Shown in pieces: positions 1 through 5,812 of a stretch of DNA of 6,388 bases (position 1 is the stretch's first letter; each line of letters opens with the position of its first letter). The DNA is taken from NCBI GenBank assembly GCA_937906765.1, contig CALCUV010000067.1:1-6388 (forward strand), given 5' to 3'. Source of the DNA: an uncultured Prevotella sp. GTDB lineage: Bacteria; Bacteroidota; Bacteroidia; Bacteroidales; Bacteroidaceae. Made by a program: the position numbers and the translations under genes. The notes under the pieces are model-generated. The model saw only the letters and a program-made list of their open reading frames with translations, was not told the origin of the DNA and ran no database searches.

Positions 1-1
1 C

Positions 2-280
2 TGCCACCAAGCCTTCTATGCCCGACGCGACCTTTGCCCGGAGTATGACACCACCTTCCGTTTCTCGGCCGACTTCGACTGGTGCATCCGCGTAATGAAG
101 CAGACAGACAATCTCGTGCACCTGCCCTTCACCGTAGCCGACTATCTGCAAGAGGGCATGACCACCCGCAACCACCGGTCCTCACTCGTCGAACGCTTCC
201 GCCTGATGTGCCGCCACTACGGCATCCTGCCCACCCTCGCCCAACACCTCTGGTTCATCATCAGAGCCATTATAAAATAA
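2..280 (+). CDS. Family 2 glycosyltransferase, C-terminal part (5' truncated)
   Basis: The reading frame is open from the left edge and stops with TAA at 278-280, giving the last 92 residues. The visible sequence begins CHQAFYARRDL and continues through FRFSADFDWCIRVMK. A 'HQ(A/S)-x-(F/Y)-R' segment followed by 'Y-x-FSAD-(F/W)-(D/E)' and an R-rich helix is the usual end of the GT-A catalytic domain in Bacteroidetes family 2 glycosyltransferases that build cell-surface polysaccharides. The tail NHRSSLVERFRLMCRHYGILPTLAQHLW is a basic amphipathic C-terminal region ending in a hydrophobic stretch (WFIIRAIIK), consistent with contact with the inner face of the membrane. The nucleotide-sugar-binding N-terminus and DxD motif lie outside the window, so donor and acceptor cannot be named. 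Third codon positions are strikingly C-rich compared with the next gene. The family is a confident call; the specificity is unknown. Confidence 0.8.
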   Translation, partial: CHQAFYARRDLCPEYDTTFRFSADFDWCIRVMKQTDNLVHLPFTVADYLQEGMTTRNHRSSLVERFRLMCRHYGILPTLAQHLWFIIRAIIK

Positions 281-283
281 AAA

Positions 284-337
284 CTATAAAAACTATAGAT
301 ACTATAGTAACTATAGGAACTATAACCACTATAAAAA
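284..337. repeat. 9-bp tandem repeat array, CTATA core, six copies
   Basis: CTATA starts at 284, 293, 302, 311, 320 and 329, exactly 9 bp apart. The four-base spacers are aaaa, gata, gtaa, ggaa, acca and aaaa, so the unit is roughly CTATA(G/A)NNA. Copies followed by G contain the palindrome CTATAG. The array fills the gap between the glycosyltransferase stop and the four-helix gene start. The same unit with the same period recurs at 1054-1089 and, more degenerate, at 5699-5725. Its function is not known to me. It could be a replication-slippage repeat, a protein-binding array, or part of the leader of the downstream gene. Confidence 0.9.
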
Positions 338-347
338 ACAAGAGCCA

Positions 348-1049
348 ATGAACAACAAATCCCCCCAAAAGGAATATCAAATTCTGAAACGGCAAAAACC
401 TTGGCGAAGCGCCTACTACTACCAAAAGTCGGAGGTGCTCTACCAACTGACATTCCAGTTCTGCCAACGTTTCTTGCCTGCCAACGGAGATCGTACAGTT
501 GACCAGATGAAACAAGCGGCACGAAGTGGCAAACAGAATATCATTGAGGGGACTGAGGATGGAGTGGCCTCCACTGAGATGTACGTCAAGTTGCTCAATG
601 TTGCTCGCAGTTCAATACAGGAACTACGCGAAGACTACCGGGATTACCTGCTTTCGCGCAACCTCACCATCTGGACTCCAGCGCACAATCGCTACGAGAG
701 TATGCAGACCTTTTGCAAAACACATAACACAGTAGAGGATTACCAACCCTATTTTGACAAATGGACGGCAGAAGAGATGGCCAACACCGCCTTGACTTTG
801 TGTTACATGACCGATACGATGCTCAACCATATCCTCATTGCAATAGAAAAGGAGTTTGTGGAACAAGGTGGAATCAAAGAACGGATGCACGCTGCCCGTA
901 CAGGCTACCGAAAAGAACAGGATCGTCAACTGCAGGAATTAAAGCAAAAGAATACCCAACAAGAAATTAAAATAACCCAGATGGAAGCAGAAATAATCCG
1001 CCCCAAAAACCTGCCCGTCCGCCACGGAATAAACGACTCACAACCATAA
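348..1049 (+). CDS. Four-helix-bundle protein with C-terminal suffix domain
   Basis: This is a complete 233-residue protein. Residues about 20-115 match the four-helix-bundle family related to proteins encoded by 23S rRNA intervening sequences (S23/IVP type). The diagnostic core is 'GDRTVDQMKQAARSGKQNIIEG', followed by a helix containing 'KLLNVARSSIQELREDYRDYL'. Residues about 116-175 form a second helical segment (EEMANTALTLCYMTDTMLNHILIAIEKEF). This matches my recollection of the 'four helix bundle suffix' architecture found in Bacteroidetes. The last 60 residues are charged and glutamine-rich (EQDRQLQELKQKN) and may form a short coiled coil. There is no signal peptide or membrane segment, so it should be cytoplasmic. 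The molecular role of the family is unknown; nucleic-acid or ribosome association is only suggested by its rRNA-encoded relatives. The ATG at 348 is the only plausible start before the conserved core, and it follows a weak AAGAG. The gene lies 67 bp after the glycosyltransferase with no terminator between, so read-through is likely. Its codon usage is less C-rich than that of the glycosyltransferase. Confidence 0.85.
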   Translation: MNNKSPQKEYQILKRQKPWRSAYYYQKSEVLYQLTFQFCQRFLPANGDRTVDQMKQAARSGKQNIIEGTEDGVASTEMYVKLLNVARSSIQELREDYRDYLLSRNLTIWTPAHNRYESMQTFCKTHNTVEDYQPYFDKWTAEEMANTALTLCYMTDTMLNHILIAIEKEFVEQGGIKERMHAARTGYRKEQDRQLQELKQKNTQQEIKITQMEAEIIRPKNLPVRHGINDSQP

Positions 1050-1053
1050 TAAC

Positions 1054-1089
1054 CTATAGGAACTATAGTGACTATAGTAACTATAAAAC
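1054..1089. repeat. 9-bp tandem repeat array, CTATA core, four copies
   Basis: CTATA starts at 1054, 1063, 1072 and 1081, again exactly 9 bp apart, with spacers ggaa, gtga, gtaa and aaac. The array begins four bases after the stop codon of the four-helix gene and is a direct-repeat counterpart of the array at 284-337. Both arrays contain GTAACTATA, and both end in CTATAAAA followed closely by a CAA-containing stretch. The two arrays therefore bracket the gene. Confidence 0.9.
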
Positions 1090-1122
1090 CCAAAGTTAAC
1101 TAACTCCCCTTTTCATAAACCA

Positions 1123-1162
1123 AAAATAAGCGGTTGCCTCACGCGAGGCAACCGCTTATTTT
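1123..1162. terminator. Bidirectional hairpin terminator between convergent genes
   Basis: AAAATAAGCGGTTGCCTC at 1123-1140 pairs perfectly with 1145-1162 across the four-base loop ACGC. The base of the 18-bp stem is A/T-rich on both sides, so the RNA ends in U-rich sequence whichever strand is read (UUAUUUU on +, UUAUUUUU on -). It lies 73 bp after the + strand four-helix gene and 49 bp after the - strand glycosidase stop, as expected for a terminator shared by converging genes. Confidence 0.9.
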
Positions 1163-1211
1163 CGTTAGTTATCGCTACAGGAGCGACACTTTTATGAATT
1201 GAGGAGCGTGA

Positions 1212-4200
1212 TTAACGCACCACCTTCTTACCATTTTGGATGTAAACGCCCTTCACGGGTTGCGCATTGAGTTTGCGTCCGCTGAGGTCGAAGAGTTCTG
1301 CCTTCTTACCGTTAGCTGTTACGCCGTCAATGCCAGTTGCTTCGCCTGTAACAACGAGTGTTGCATCGACAATCGAACCTGAATTTGCGAAGAAACCATT
1401 TGCGCCTGTCAATGTGCCGTCAGCCGCAATCTGACCACCCGCATCAATTGAGTTCCAGTCCATCTTAAAGCGAATTCGGTAAGTACCTGCTTCTGCGGGA
1501 GCCTTAAAGGGAGGAAGCGTCATCGTATTGCGTGCATTGCCTGTGAGAGATTCACCTGCTGAATTTACACCTCCATTTTGGTCATCGTTGAAGTTACCAG
1601 TGTAGAAACTGAATGAAACTACGTCTGTGCCACTCTGGTCTGTAGAACCGTCGTTGAATGAGAACTGTTGGTCGTTATCGAGGTCGATATACACGTAAGC
1701 ATTCATCCAGTTACCTTCCTTGTTGATCACAGCAGTAAGGTTGCTACCTGCATTACAAGTAAGTGTGCAAGCTTCGTCTGCACTCTTGTCAATGTATGAC
1801 TTTGCTTGATTGATTTCAATCACTTGCGCTTCACCACCTTCTTCAGTAAGAGAGATTGTGGTGATGTAACGATTCTTTGAAGAAGAAGTAGTGTTCTTAT
1901 CAAAGTTCACTGCATAAGGTTCACGTACCTCAGGAGTTACGGTAAGTGTAATCTGAGTCTGCACTTCAGAACCATCAGCAGCCTTAGCAGTGATAGTAAC
2001 TGTACCTTCCTTCAAAGCCTTTACAAAACCACTCGCAACAGTAGCGATTGTTTCATCACTGCTTTCCCATGTTACTACGGGGAATGTTGCGTCAGTGTTT
2101 ACCTTTGCCTGAAGAACGAAAGTCTTGCCAGCTTCCACGTTAGTGTCGCCAGTTTCTGTTTCAATCGTGATGCTCGTAATGGGTTTTACAGTTTCTGTAG
2201 CCATAACGCCGTCGAAACTATAGATACTATTAGCGAGGAGTTTCGCAGAAATCTTTGTGTCAATGTCAATAGGTTCGCCCAATGTGAGACCGCCCATGTT
2301 TTCTTGTTCACTGAATGACTTACGGAAGATAACACTACCATTTACGTTAGCAGGAATGTTGAGCGCTTCACGGAGAGTGAATTCATAAGAAGCAATCTTG
2401 CTTGAACCATTACGGAGTGCGAGCGTAGCCTTCTTACCATTCCAAGAAGCCCAACCGTAAACGTTCTGCTTGCTTCCGTCCCAAGGATTACCACCTACCC
2501 AGTGCACATCGGGAAGTACGTCAGCGTTGCGCTTCTGCCAAGCAATACATTCAGCAACATCCGCCCAAAGCTTACCATCATTGATGCTGTTCATCAAGTC
2601 ATAGTCATTGTACATCTCAACCAAACCTGAACCGCAAACGAATGCGCAACGCAATTCGTTAAGTACGTGCTTATATTCACGAGTGTCACTTGCGGGAGGA
2701 CCGAACTTGGTAAGGATAAATCCGTGAGTCATCAAAGTGTTGATGGGGCAAATAGGAGAGTTGGTCACGTAATTCTGATAAACGAGACGGTCGCGGTAAG
2801 TAATCCAATTTTCACGGTTTACGGGGTTATTACCAATGCGATCGTGGTCATTTTCTTGGCGCCAAGTAGCATCAGTGTACTGATACCAGAAAGGAGATGC
2901 CCAAGTACCTACAGTAGTATTGAAGAAGATGTCCTCACGAAGCTCTTCGCGAACATAACGTTCGAGACGGATGATACCTTCTGCGTTTTCGTTACCCGTA
3001 TCTCCAGCATCGGGACCTACAGAAGTGAATTGCCCAGAAATACCGTCGAATTTGAAGAAACGGTAATCACCTTGGTTCATCACAAGATTGTAAGCCGCGT
3101 CCTTAAATGCCTTGTAGTAAGCGGGGTTAGAGAGTTGCATACCGCCCTTTCCGTTCCAGTAAGCACGGCGATAGTTACCGCTCTGACCGTATCCACCAAC
3201 AGGACCGAGCCAAGCACCAACGCCAGAACCCATTTGTTCTGCGAGGGCTGCCATGTCGCGCATTTCGTTGGGGAATGATGCGTGGAATTTCCATTCTCCG
3301 TATTCGTCCCAACCGTCGTCGATAATATAGATGCTGGGAGTTACTCCGTAGCGATCGTAGAGGTCAGTCTTCCAGTGGTTGATTACGTCGAGCACGTCGT
3401 CAGCCTTAGTGTTATCAAGGTGTTCGCGACCTGGAGCTGCATTATTGCGATTGATTTGGAGTTCATACCAAGTGAGGTAAACGGGAGTAGCACGCCAGGG
3501 CACTGCACGTTCTCTTTCTGAGTACGCCAAGAATGAACGGCGCTTCTGAGTCTTGTGGATGTTAGTTTCTGCCTGACTACCGTCTTGTGCAACGAGACCT
3601 ACTACGCTTGAAATCTTCCAGTTTTCACCCTGCAAGAGTGTTGTGTTACGGCTCCAGAGACCTTGGATGCCCACAATGTCGGAATTCACGACTACACCTT
3701 CCTTAGCGTTGTAAATCTTAGTAGTAATCGTGCTGTTAGCATCTACAGATTCCGACTTATTTTCAATCATGGCGCGAATTGTAAAGGTGCCGTCGTAAGG
3801 AGCAGTGAATGTGTAGGTGTTCTTGCTGTGCTGACCGCCAGAGTAACCGCTATGGTAGTCATTAGCTGCGATAGAACCGTTTGCTTCAAGCAAATCCACA
3901 CCACCAATGTTCAAACGGTGAGAACCGCTTGTATATTTAATGAGCACTTCTACCTTTTGGTTTTCCTTCAACGTAACATTCTCAATCTTATATTCGAGCA
4001 CGTTGGGATAATTTACGCCAATGGCTTCTTCAAGACGCTTGGGCACCGCATCTTCTGCCACTTGTGTCCAAGAAGCAGGCGTAAGCGCAGTAGGACCAAG
4101 CGTAGTTTCGAGCGTCCAATTATCTTCGTCGCCAGAAGCTTCACCTGCCGTATTGTAAGCAGTAGGATGTTCGAGACCCGCAAAAATCTTGTTGCTCATC

Positions 4201-5489
4201 AATACCGCACCGCGAGTATTACCTACGGTCTGAGGAGTAGAACCTGCCGCCTTAGTATCCACGTTATACATCATGGGGATGATGTTATACATATCTACGT
4301 CATCAACACCCACGAGTTCCATTTCCGTACGGAGGTAGTGAGAACCATCACGGAGAACGGCGCGCCAGATAATGTCAATAGTCTTTTCCTTATAAGTATA
4401 ACTGTAAGTTGCTTCGAGTGCCTTACCAGCGAAATGCTCTGCACCACCAATAGCAGTGGGATTTGCTTCGAGGTCTTTCACTTCAACGTTCTTCAACGTC
4501 ATACCAGAAGCAGGAACATTGTCACCGTTGCCAAAAGCTACGCTGAAGATTTCAGTACCTGCTACAAGGTCCATCGCCTTTGAGCCACCGAAGTAAATAG
4601 CATCCCCTAATTTCACATAACTTGCCGCAAGCACGTTATTGCTGAACGTATAAACGCCATCGTTTGCTGTCAAAACAGCAGTGCCTACCGCTTCCTGCTG
4701 AGAGGGATAAAGCACAGCGTTGGTGTAAGCAACTGTTTCGGGCTGTTCAGGGATTTGAGCGAAGTAAACAGTGATAGTCTGCGCCACATCATTGATTGCT
4801 ACGGCTGCAAATTGACCTTCGGGAGCAACAACTGTAATGTCACTCTTCTTCACACTGCCTTCAATCGTATAGGTATCCCCATTCTTGTAAGTCTGTTCGC
4901 CTATCTTAATGGTATAACCCTCGGGCATCACAACAGCATAGTTGCGCACTACGAGAACTACCTCAGTGAAGGTCCACTTACTACCAGCGTCCTTGGTACC
5001 AGCGTCTTGCCAAAGACCCAAAGTGTTAGAACCGTCAAGAGGATTACCGCCTGTGCCCTGGAACCAGTTTACGTACTTGTCATTTCCGCCACTGGTTGTG
5101 TAGGGCTGGATTTCGTAGAAATCTTCTGCAAAGTTGTTCACCTTGAAGTAGTCGTCAGCATCCTTAGTTGCCGACATCTTGATGAAGTCTTTGCCATTGT
5201 TGTAACTTGCAGCGGCTGTGTACGTAAGCCACTTCTCTGCCTTGGTGCTGTAAATGTAATACGCACCATCCTTACCCTCTACGGCATAGAAAGCAAAGAG
5301 TCCCTGATTCTCTGCCGTCTGAGTGGGCGCCGTCAGTGCGTTTGAGAACACACCGTTAGCATTCTTCATGGTGTAAACGTGCTCAGGTTTTCCCGCATCT
5401 GGGAGCACCGTTGACGCTACAACCTTGTCCGCCAAAGCCTGTGCCGAAACACAAAGCATAGCAGCAATGAACGTAAAGATTTTTTTCAT
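1212..5489 (-). CDS. Secreted multidomain GH36-like (clan GH-D) glycoside hydrolase
   Basis: This 1425-residue protein probably hydrolyses alpha-linked galactose-type sugars (alpha-galactosidase or alpha-N-acetylgalactosaminidase) outside the cytoplasm; the exact substrate is not readable. Residues 1-20 are a signal peptide (MKKIFTFIAAMLCVSAQALA). Residues about 25-180 look like a beta-trefoil-type module, 180-245 a small beta domain, and 245-490 the N-terminal super-sandwich of GH36 enzymes. Residues about 497-595 are an inserted beta-sandwich (YTSGSHRLNIGGVDLL...) of a kind seen in Bacteroidetes secreted glycosidases. The TIM barrel spans about 660-1000: YIIDDGW with D724/D725 (sugar-binding pair), GAWLGPVGGYG around W760, FFKFDG with D815 as probable nucleophile, and GTWASPFW (861-868) followed by WRQENDHD with D881 or D883 as probable acid/base. 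The spacing from nucleophile to D881 (66 residues) is close to that of GH36. A C-terminal beta-sandwich, a Big_2 Ig-like domain (1104-1183), a GEVED-like domain (about 1191-1380) with a DLDND acidic loop (D1269, D1271, D1273), and a sorting-type tail (about 1387-1425) follow. The frame is intact. From memory, unchecked, some relatives carry the misleading name 'enterotoxin'; nothing here suggests a toxin. Confidence 0.8.
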   Translation of the reverse strand: MKKIFTFIAAMLCVSAQALADKVVASTVLPDAGKPEHVYTMKNANGVFSNALTAPTQTAENQGLFAFYAVEGKDGAYYIYSTKAEKWLTYTAAASYNNGKDFIKMSATKDADDYFKVNNFAEDFYEIQPYTTSGGNDKYVNWFQGTGGNPLDGSNTLGLWQDAGTKDAGSKWTFTEVVLVVRNYAVVMPEGYTIKIGEQTYKNGDTYTIEGSVKKSDITVVAPEGQFAAVAINDVAQTITVYFAQIPEQPETVAYTNAVLYPSQQEAVGTAVLTANDGVYTFSNNVLAASYVKLGDAIYFGGSKAMDLVAGTEIFSVAFGNGDNVPASGMTLKNVEVKDLEANPTAIGGAEHFAGKALEATYSYTYKEKTIDIIWRAVLRDGSHYLRTEMELVGVDDVDMYNIIPMMYNVDTKAAGSTPQTVGNTRGAVLMSNKIFAGLEHPTAYNTAGEASGDEDNWTLETTLGPTALTPASWTQVAEDAVPKRLEEAIGVNYPNVLEYKIENVTLKENQKVEVLIKYTSGSHRLNIGGVDLLEANGSIAANDYHSGYSGGQHSKNTYTFTAPYDGTFTIRAMIENKSESVDANSTITTKIYNAKEGVVVNSDIVGIQGLWSRNTTLLQGENWKISSVVGLVAQDGSQAETNIHKTQKRRSFLAYSERERAVPWRATPVYLTWYELQINRNNAAPGREHLDNTKADDVLDVINHWKTDLYDRYGVTPSIYIIDDGWDEYGEWKFHASFPNEMRDMAALAEQMGSGVGAWLGPVGGYGQSGNYRRAYWNGKGGMQLSNPAYYKAFKDAAYNLVMNQGDYRFFKFDGISGQFTSVGPDAGDTGNENAEGIIRLERYVREELREDIFFNTTVGTWASPFWYQYTDATWRQENDHDRIGNNPVNRENWITYRDRLVYQNYVTNSPICPINTLMTHGFILTKFGPPASDTREYKHVLNELRCAFVCGSGLVEMYNDYDLMNSINDGKLWADVAECIAWQKRNADVLPDVHWVGGNPWDGSKQNVYGWASWNGKKATLALRNGSSKIASYEFTLREALNIPANVNGSVIFRKSFSEQENMGGLTLGEPIDIDTKISAKLLANSIYSFDGVMATETVKPITSITIETETGDTNVEAGKTFVLQAKVNTDATFPVVTWESSDETIATVASGFVKALKEGTVTITAKAADGSEVQTQITLTVTPEVREPYAVNFDKNTTSSSKNRYITTISLTEEGGEAQVIEINQAKSYIDKSADEACTLTCNAGSNLTAVINKEGNWMNAYVYIDLDNDQQFSFNDGSTDQSGTDVVSFSFYTGNFNDDQNGGVNSAGESLTGNARNTMTLPPFKAPAEAGTYRIRFKMDWNSIDAGGQIAADGTLTGANGFFANSGSIVDATLVVTGEATGIDGVTANGKKAELFDLSGRKLNAQPVKGVYIQNGKKVVR

Positions 5490-5541
5490 AAGTAAAGGTT
5501 TATTAAACGGTTGTTTTTCAAGATTAAAAGCATTAGTCCTG

Positions 5542-5549
5542 CAAATGTA
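5542..5549 (-). promoter_or_regulatory. Bacteroidetes -7 promoter box for the glycosidase
   Basis: Read on the - strand, this is TACATTTG, a perfect match to the TAnnTTTG -7 consensus of the Bacteroidetes primary sigma factor. It lies 52 bp upstream of the ATG at 5489. A start site a few bases downstream would give a leader of roughly 45-50 nt. The expected -33 TTTG is missing at the usual spacing; that position is occupied by A-tracts (5550-5586). No Shine-Dalgarno sequence is evident before the ATG, which is usual for this phylum. Confidence 0.65.
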
Positions 5550-5552
5550 CGA

Positions 5553-5586
5553 TTTTTAATTTTTAATTTTTAATTTTTAATTTTTT
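5553..5586. repeat. 7-bp tandem repeat TTTTTAA within the promoter
   Basis: Four exact copies of TTTTTAA (5553-5580) are followed by TTTTTT. On the - strand this is a run of phased A-tracts directly upstream of the -7 box of the glycosidase gene, occupying the spacer and -33 region. It may act like a curved or UP-type element, and copy-number change by slippage would alter promoter spacing. The repeat is seen directly; the regulatory role is inferred. Confidence 0.8.
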
Positions 5587-5594
5587 GATAAAAA

Positions 5595-5702
5595 ATAAGA
5601 ATTTGCAACATTAAAATTCCATTTGTTGAAAATAATAATACTTTTTGTCAAAAAAGAAATACTTATTCTCGCCACAAAGAGTATCATAGTTGCAATTCTT
5701 AT
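5595..5702. repeat. Nested inverted repeat in AT-rich intergenic region
   Basis: ATAAGAATTTGCAAC at 5595-5609 is the reverse complement of GTTGCAATTCTTAT at 5689-5702 apart from one extra T. Inside it, ATACTTTTTGT at 5638-5648 pairs with ACAAAGAGTAT at 5674-5684 with one mismatch (a G-U pair in + strand RNA). Together they could fold into a long interrupted hairpin. No transposase or open frame is associated with it. It could be a MITE-like remnant, a structured RNA, or a regulatory site of the flanking genes. Confidence 0.5.
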
Positions 5703-5725
5703 AGAAACTATAATTCCTATAAGCA
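5699..5725. repeat. Third, degenerate set of 9-bp CTATA repeats
   Basis: TTATA at 5699, CTATA at 5708 and CTATA at 5717 are spaced exactly 9 bp apart, with spacers gaaa, attc and agca. The unit and period match the arrays at 284-337 and 1054-1089, although only about three copies remain. It lies between the right arm of the inverted repeat and the U-tract of the nrdD terminator. Confidence 0.6.
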
Positions 5726-5728
5726 TAT

Positions 5729-5773
5729 AAAAAGGAAACGACCATGCTCCGCAGAGGAGGCATAGCCGTTTCC
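5729..5773 (-). terminator. Rho-independent terminator of nrdD
   Basis: On the - strand GGAAACG (5773-5767) pairs with CGTTTCC (5740-5734). An imperfect inner stem continues through the TATGC and CCTCC segments against GGAG and CATGG, with a bulged C. A run of five Ts (5733-5729) follows directly. The hairpin begins about 40 bp after the nrdD stop at 5813, which suits transcription ending here and separates nrdD from the glycosidase. Confidence 0.8.
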
Positions 5774-5812
5774 AAACCATTTATTAACCTTTAAATTATA
5801 TCACAGTACGAT

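Larger units (their letters stand above)
5490..5812. other. AT-rich intergenic region, no gene
   Basis: These 323 bp separate two genes on the same strand. Going from nrdD toward the glycosidase, they hold the nrdD terminator, the 9-bp CTATA repeats, the nested inverted repeat, the TTTTTAA repeat, the TACATTTG box and a short leader. I see no convincing coding sequence: the only sizeable frame (5577-5780, -) runs through the terminator hairpin and the A/T repeats. Confidence 0.8.

Noticed and set aside
82..351. Frame translating the 9-bp repeat as a three-residue periodic peptide (TIKTIDTIVTIGTI)
   Set aside because: It overlaps the real glycosyltransferase frame out of phase. Any 9-bp repeat without stops gives a three-residue periodic peptide, so this is a by-product of the array.
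1172..1186. Small inverted repeat TCGCT-acagg-AGCGA after the glycosidase stop
   Set aside because: Five base pairs with no U-tract is too weak to call a terminator, and the strong 18-bp hairpin at 1123-1162 already serves there.
2215..2230. 16-base match (AAACTATAGATACTAT) to the repeat array at 290-305
   Set aside because: It lies inside the glycosidase gene and encodes part of ANSIYSFDG, a plausible conserved end of the beta-sandwich. Ordinary codons explain it, although the length of the match is notable.
2667..3278. 203-residue + strand open frame, and similar + strand frames at 3663-4583 and 4755-5345
   Set aside because: They lie antisense to the glycosidase, whose frame carries the signal peptide, domains and catalytic motifs. 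The antisense translations show no recognisable domain.
5577..5780. 67-residue - strand open frame with hydrophobic content
   Set aside because: It begins inside the nrdD terminator hairpin and runs through the 9-bp repeats, the inverted repeat and the A/T tandem repeat, so its composition is explained by non-coding elements.
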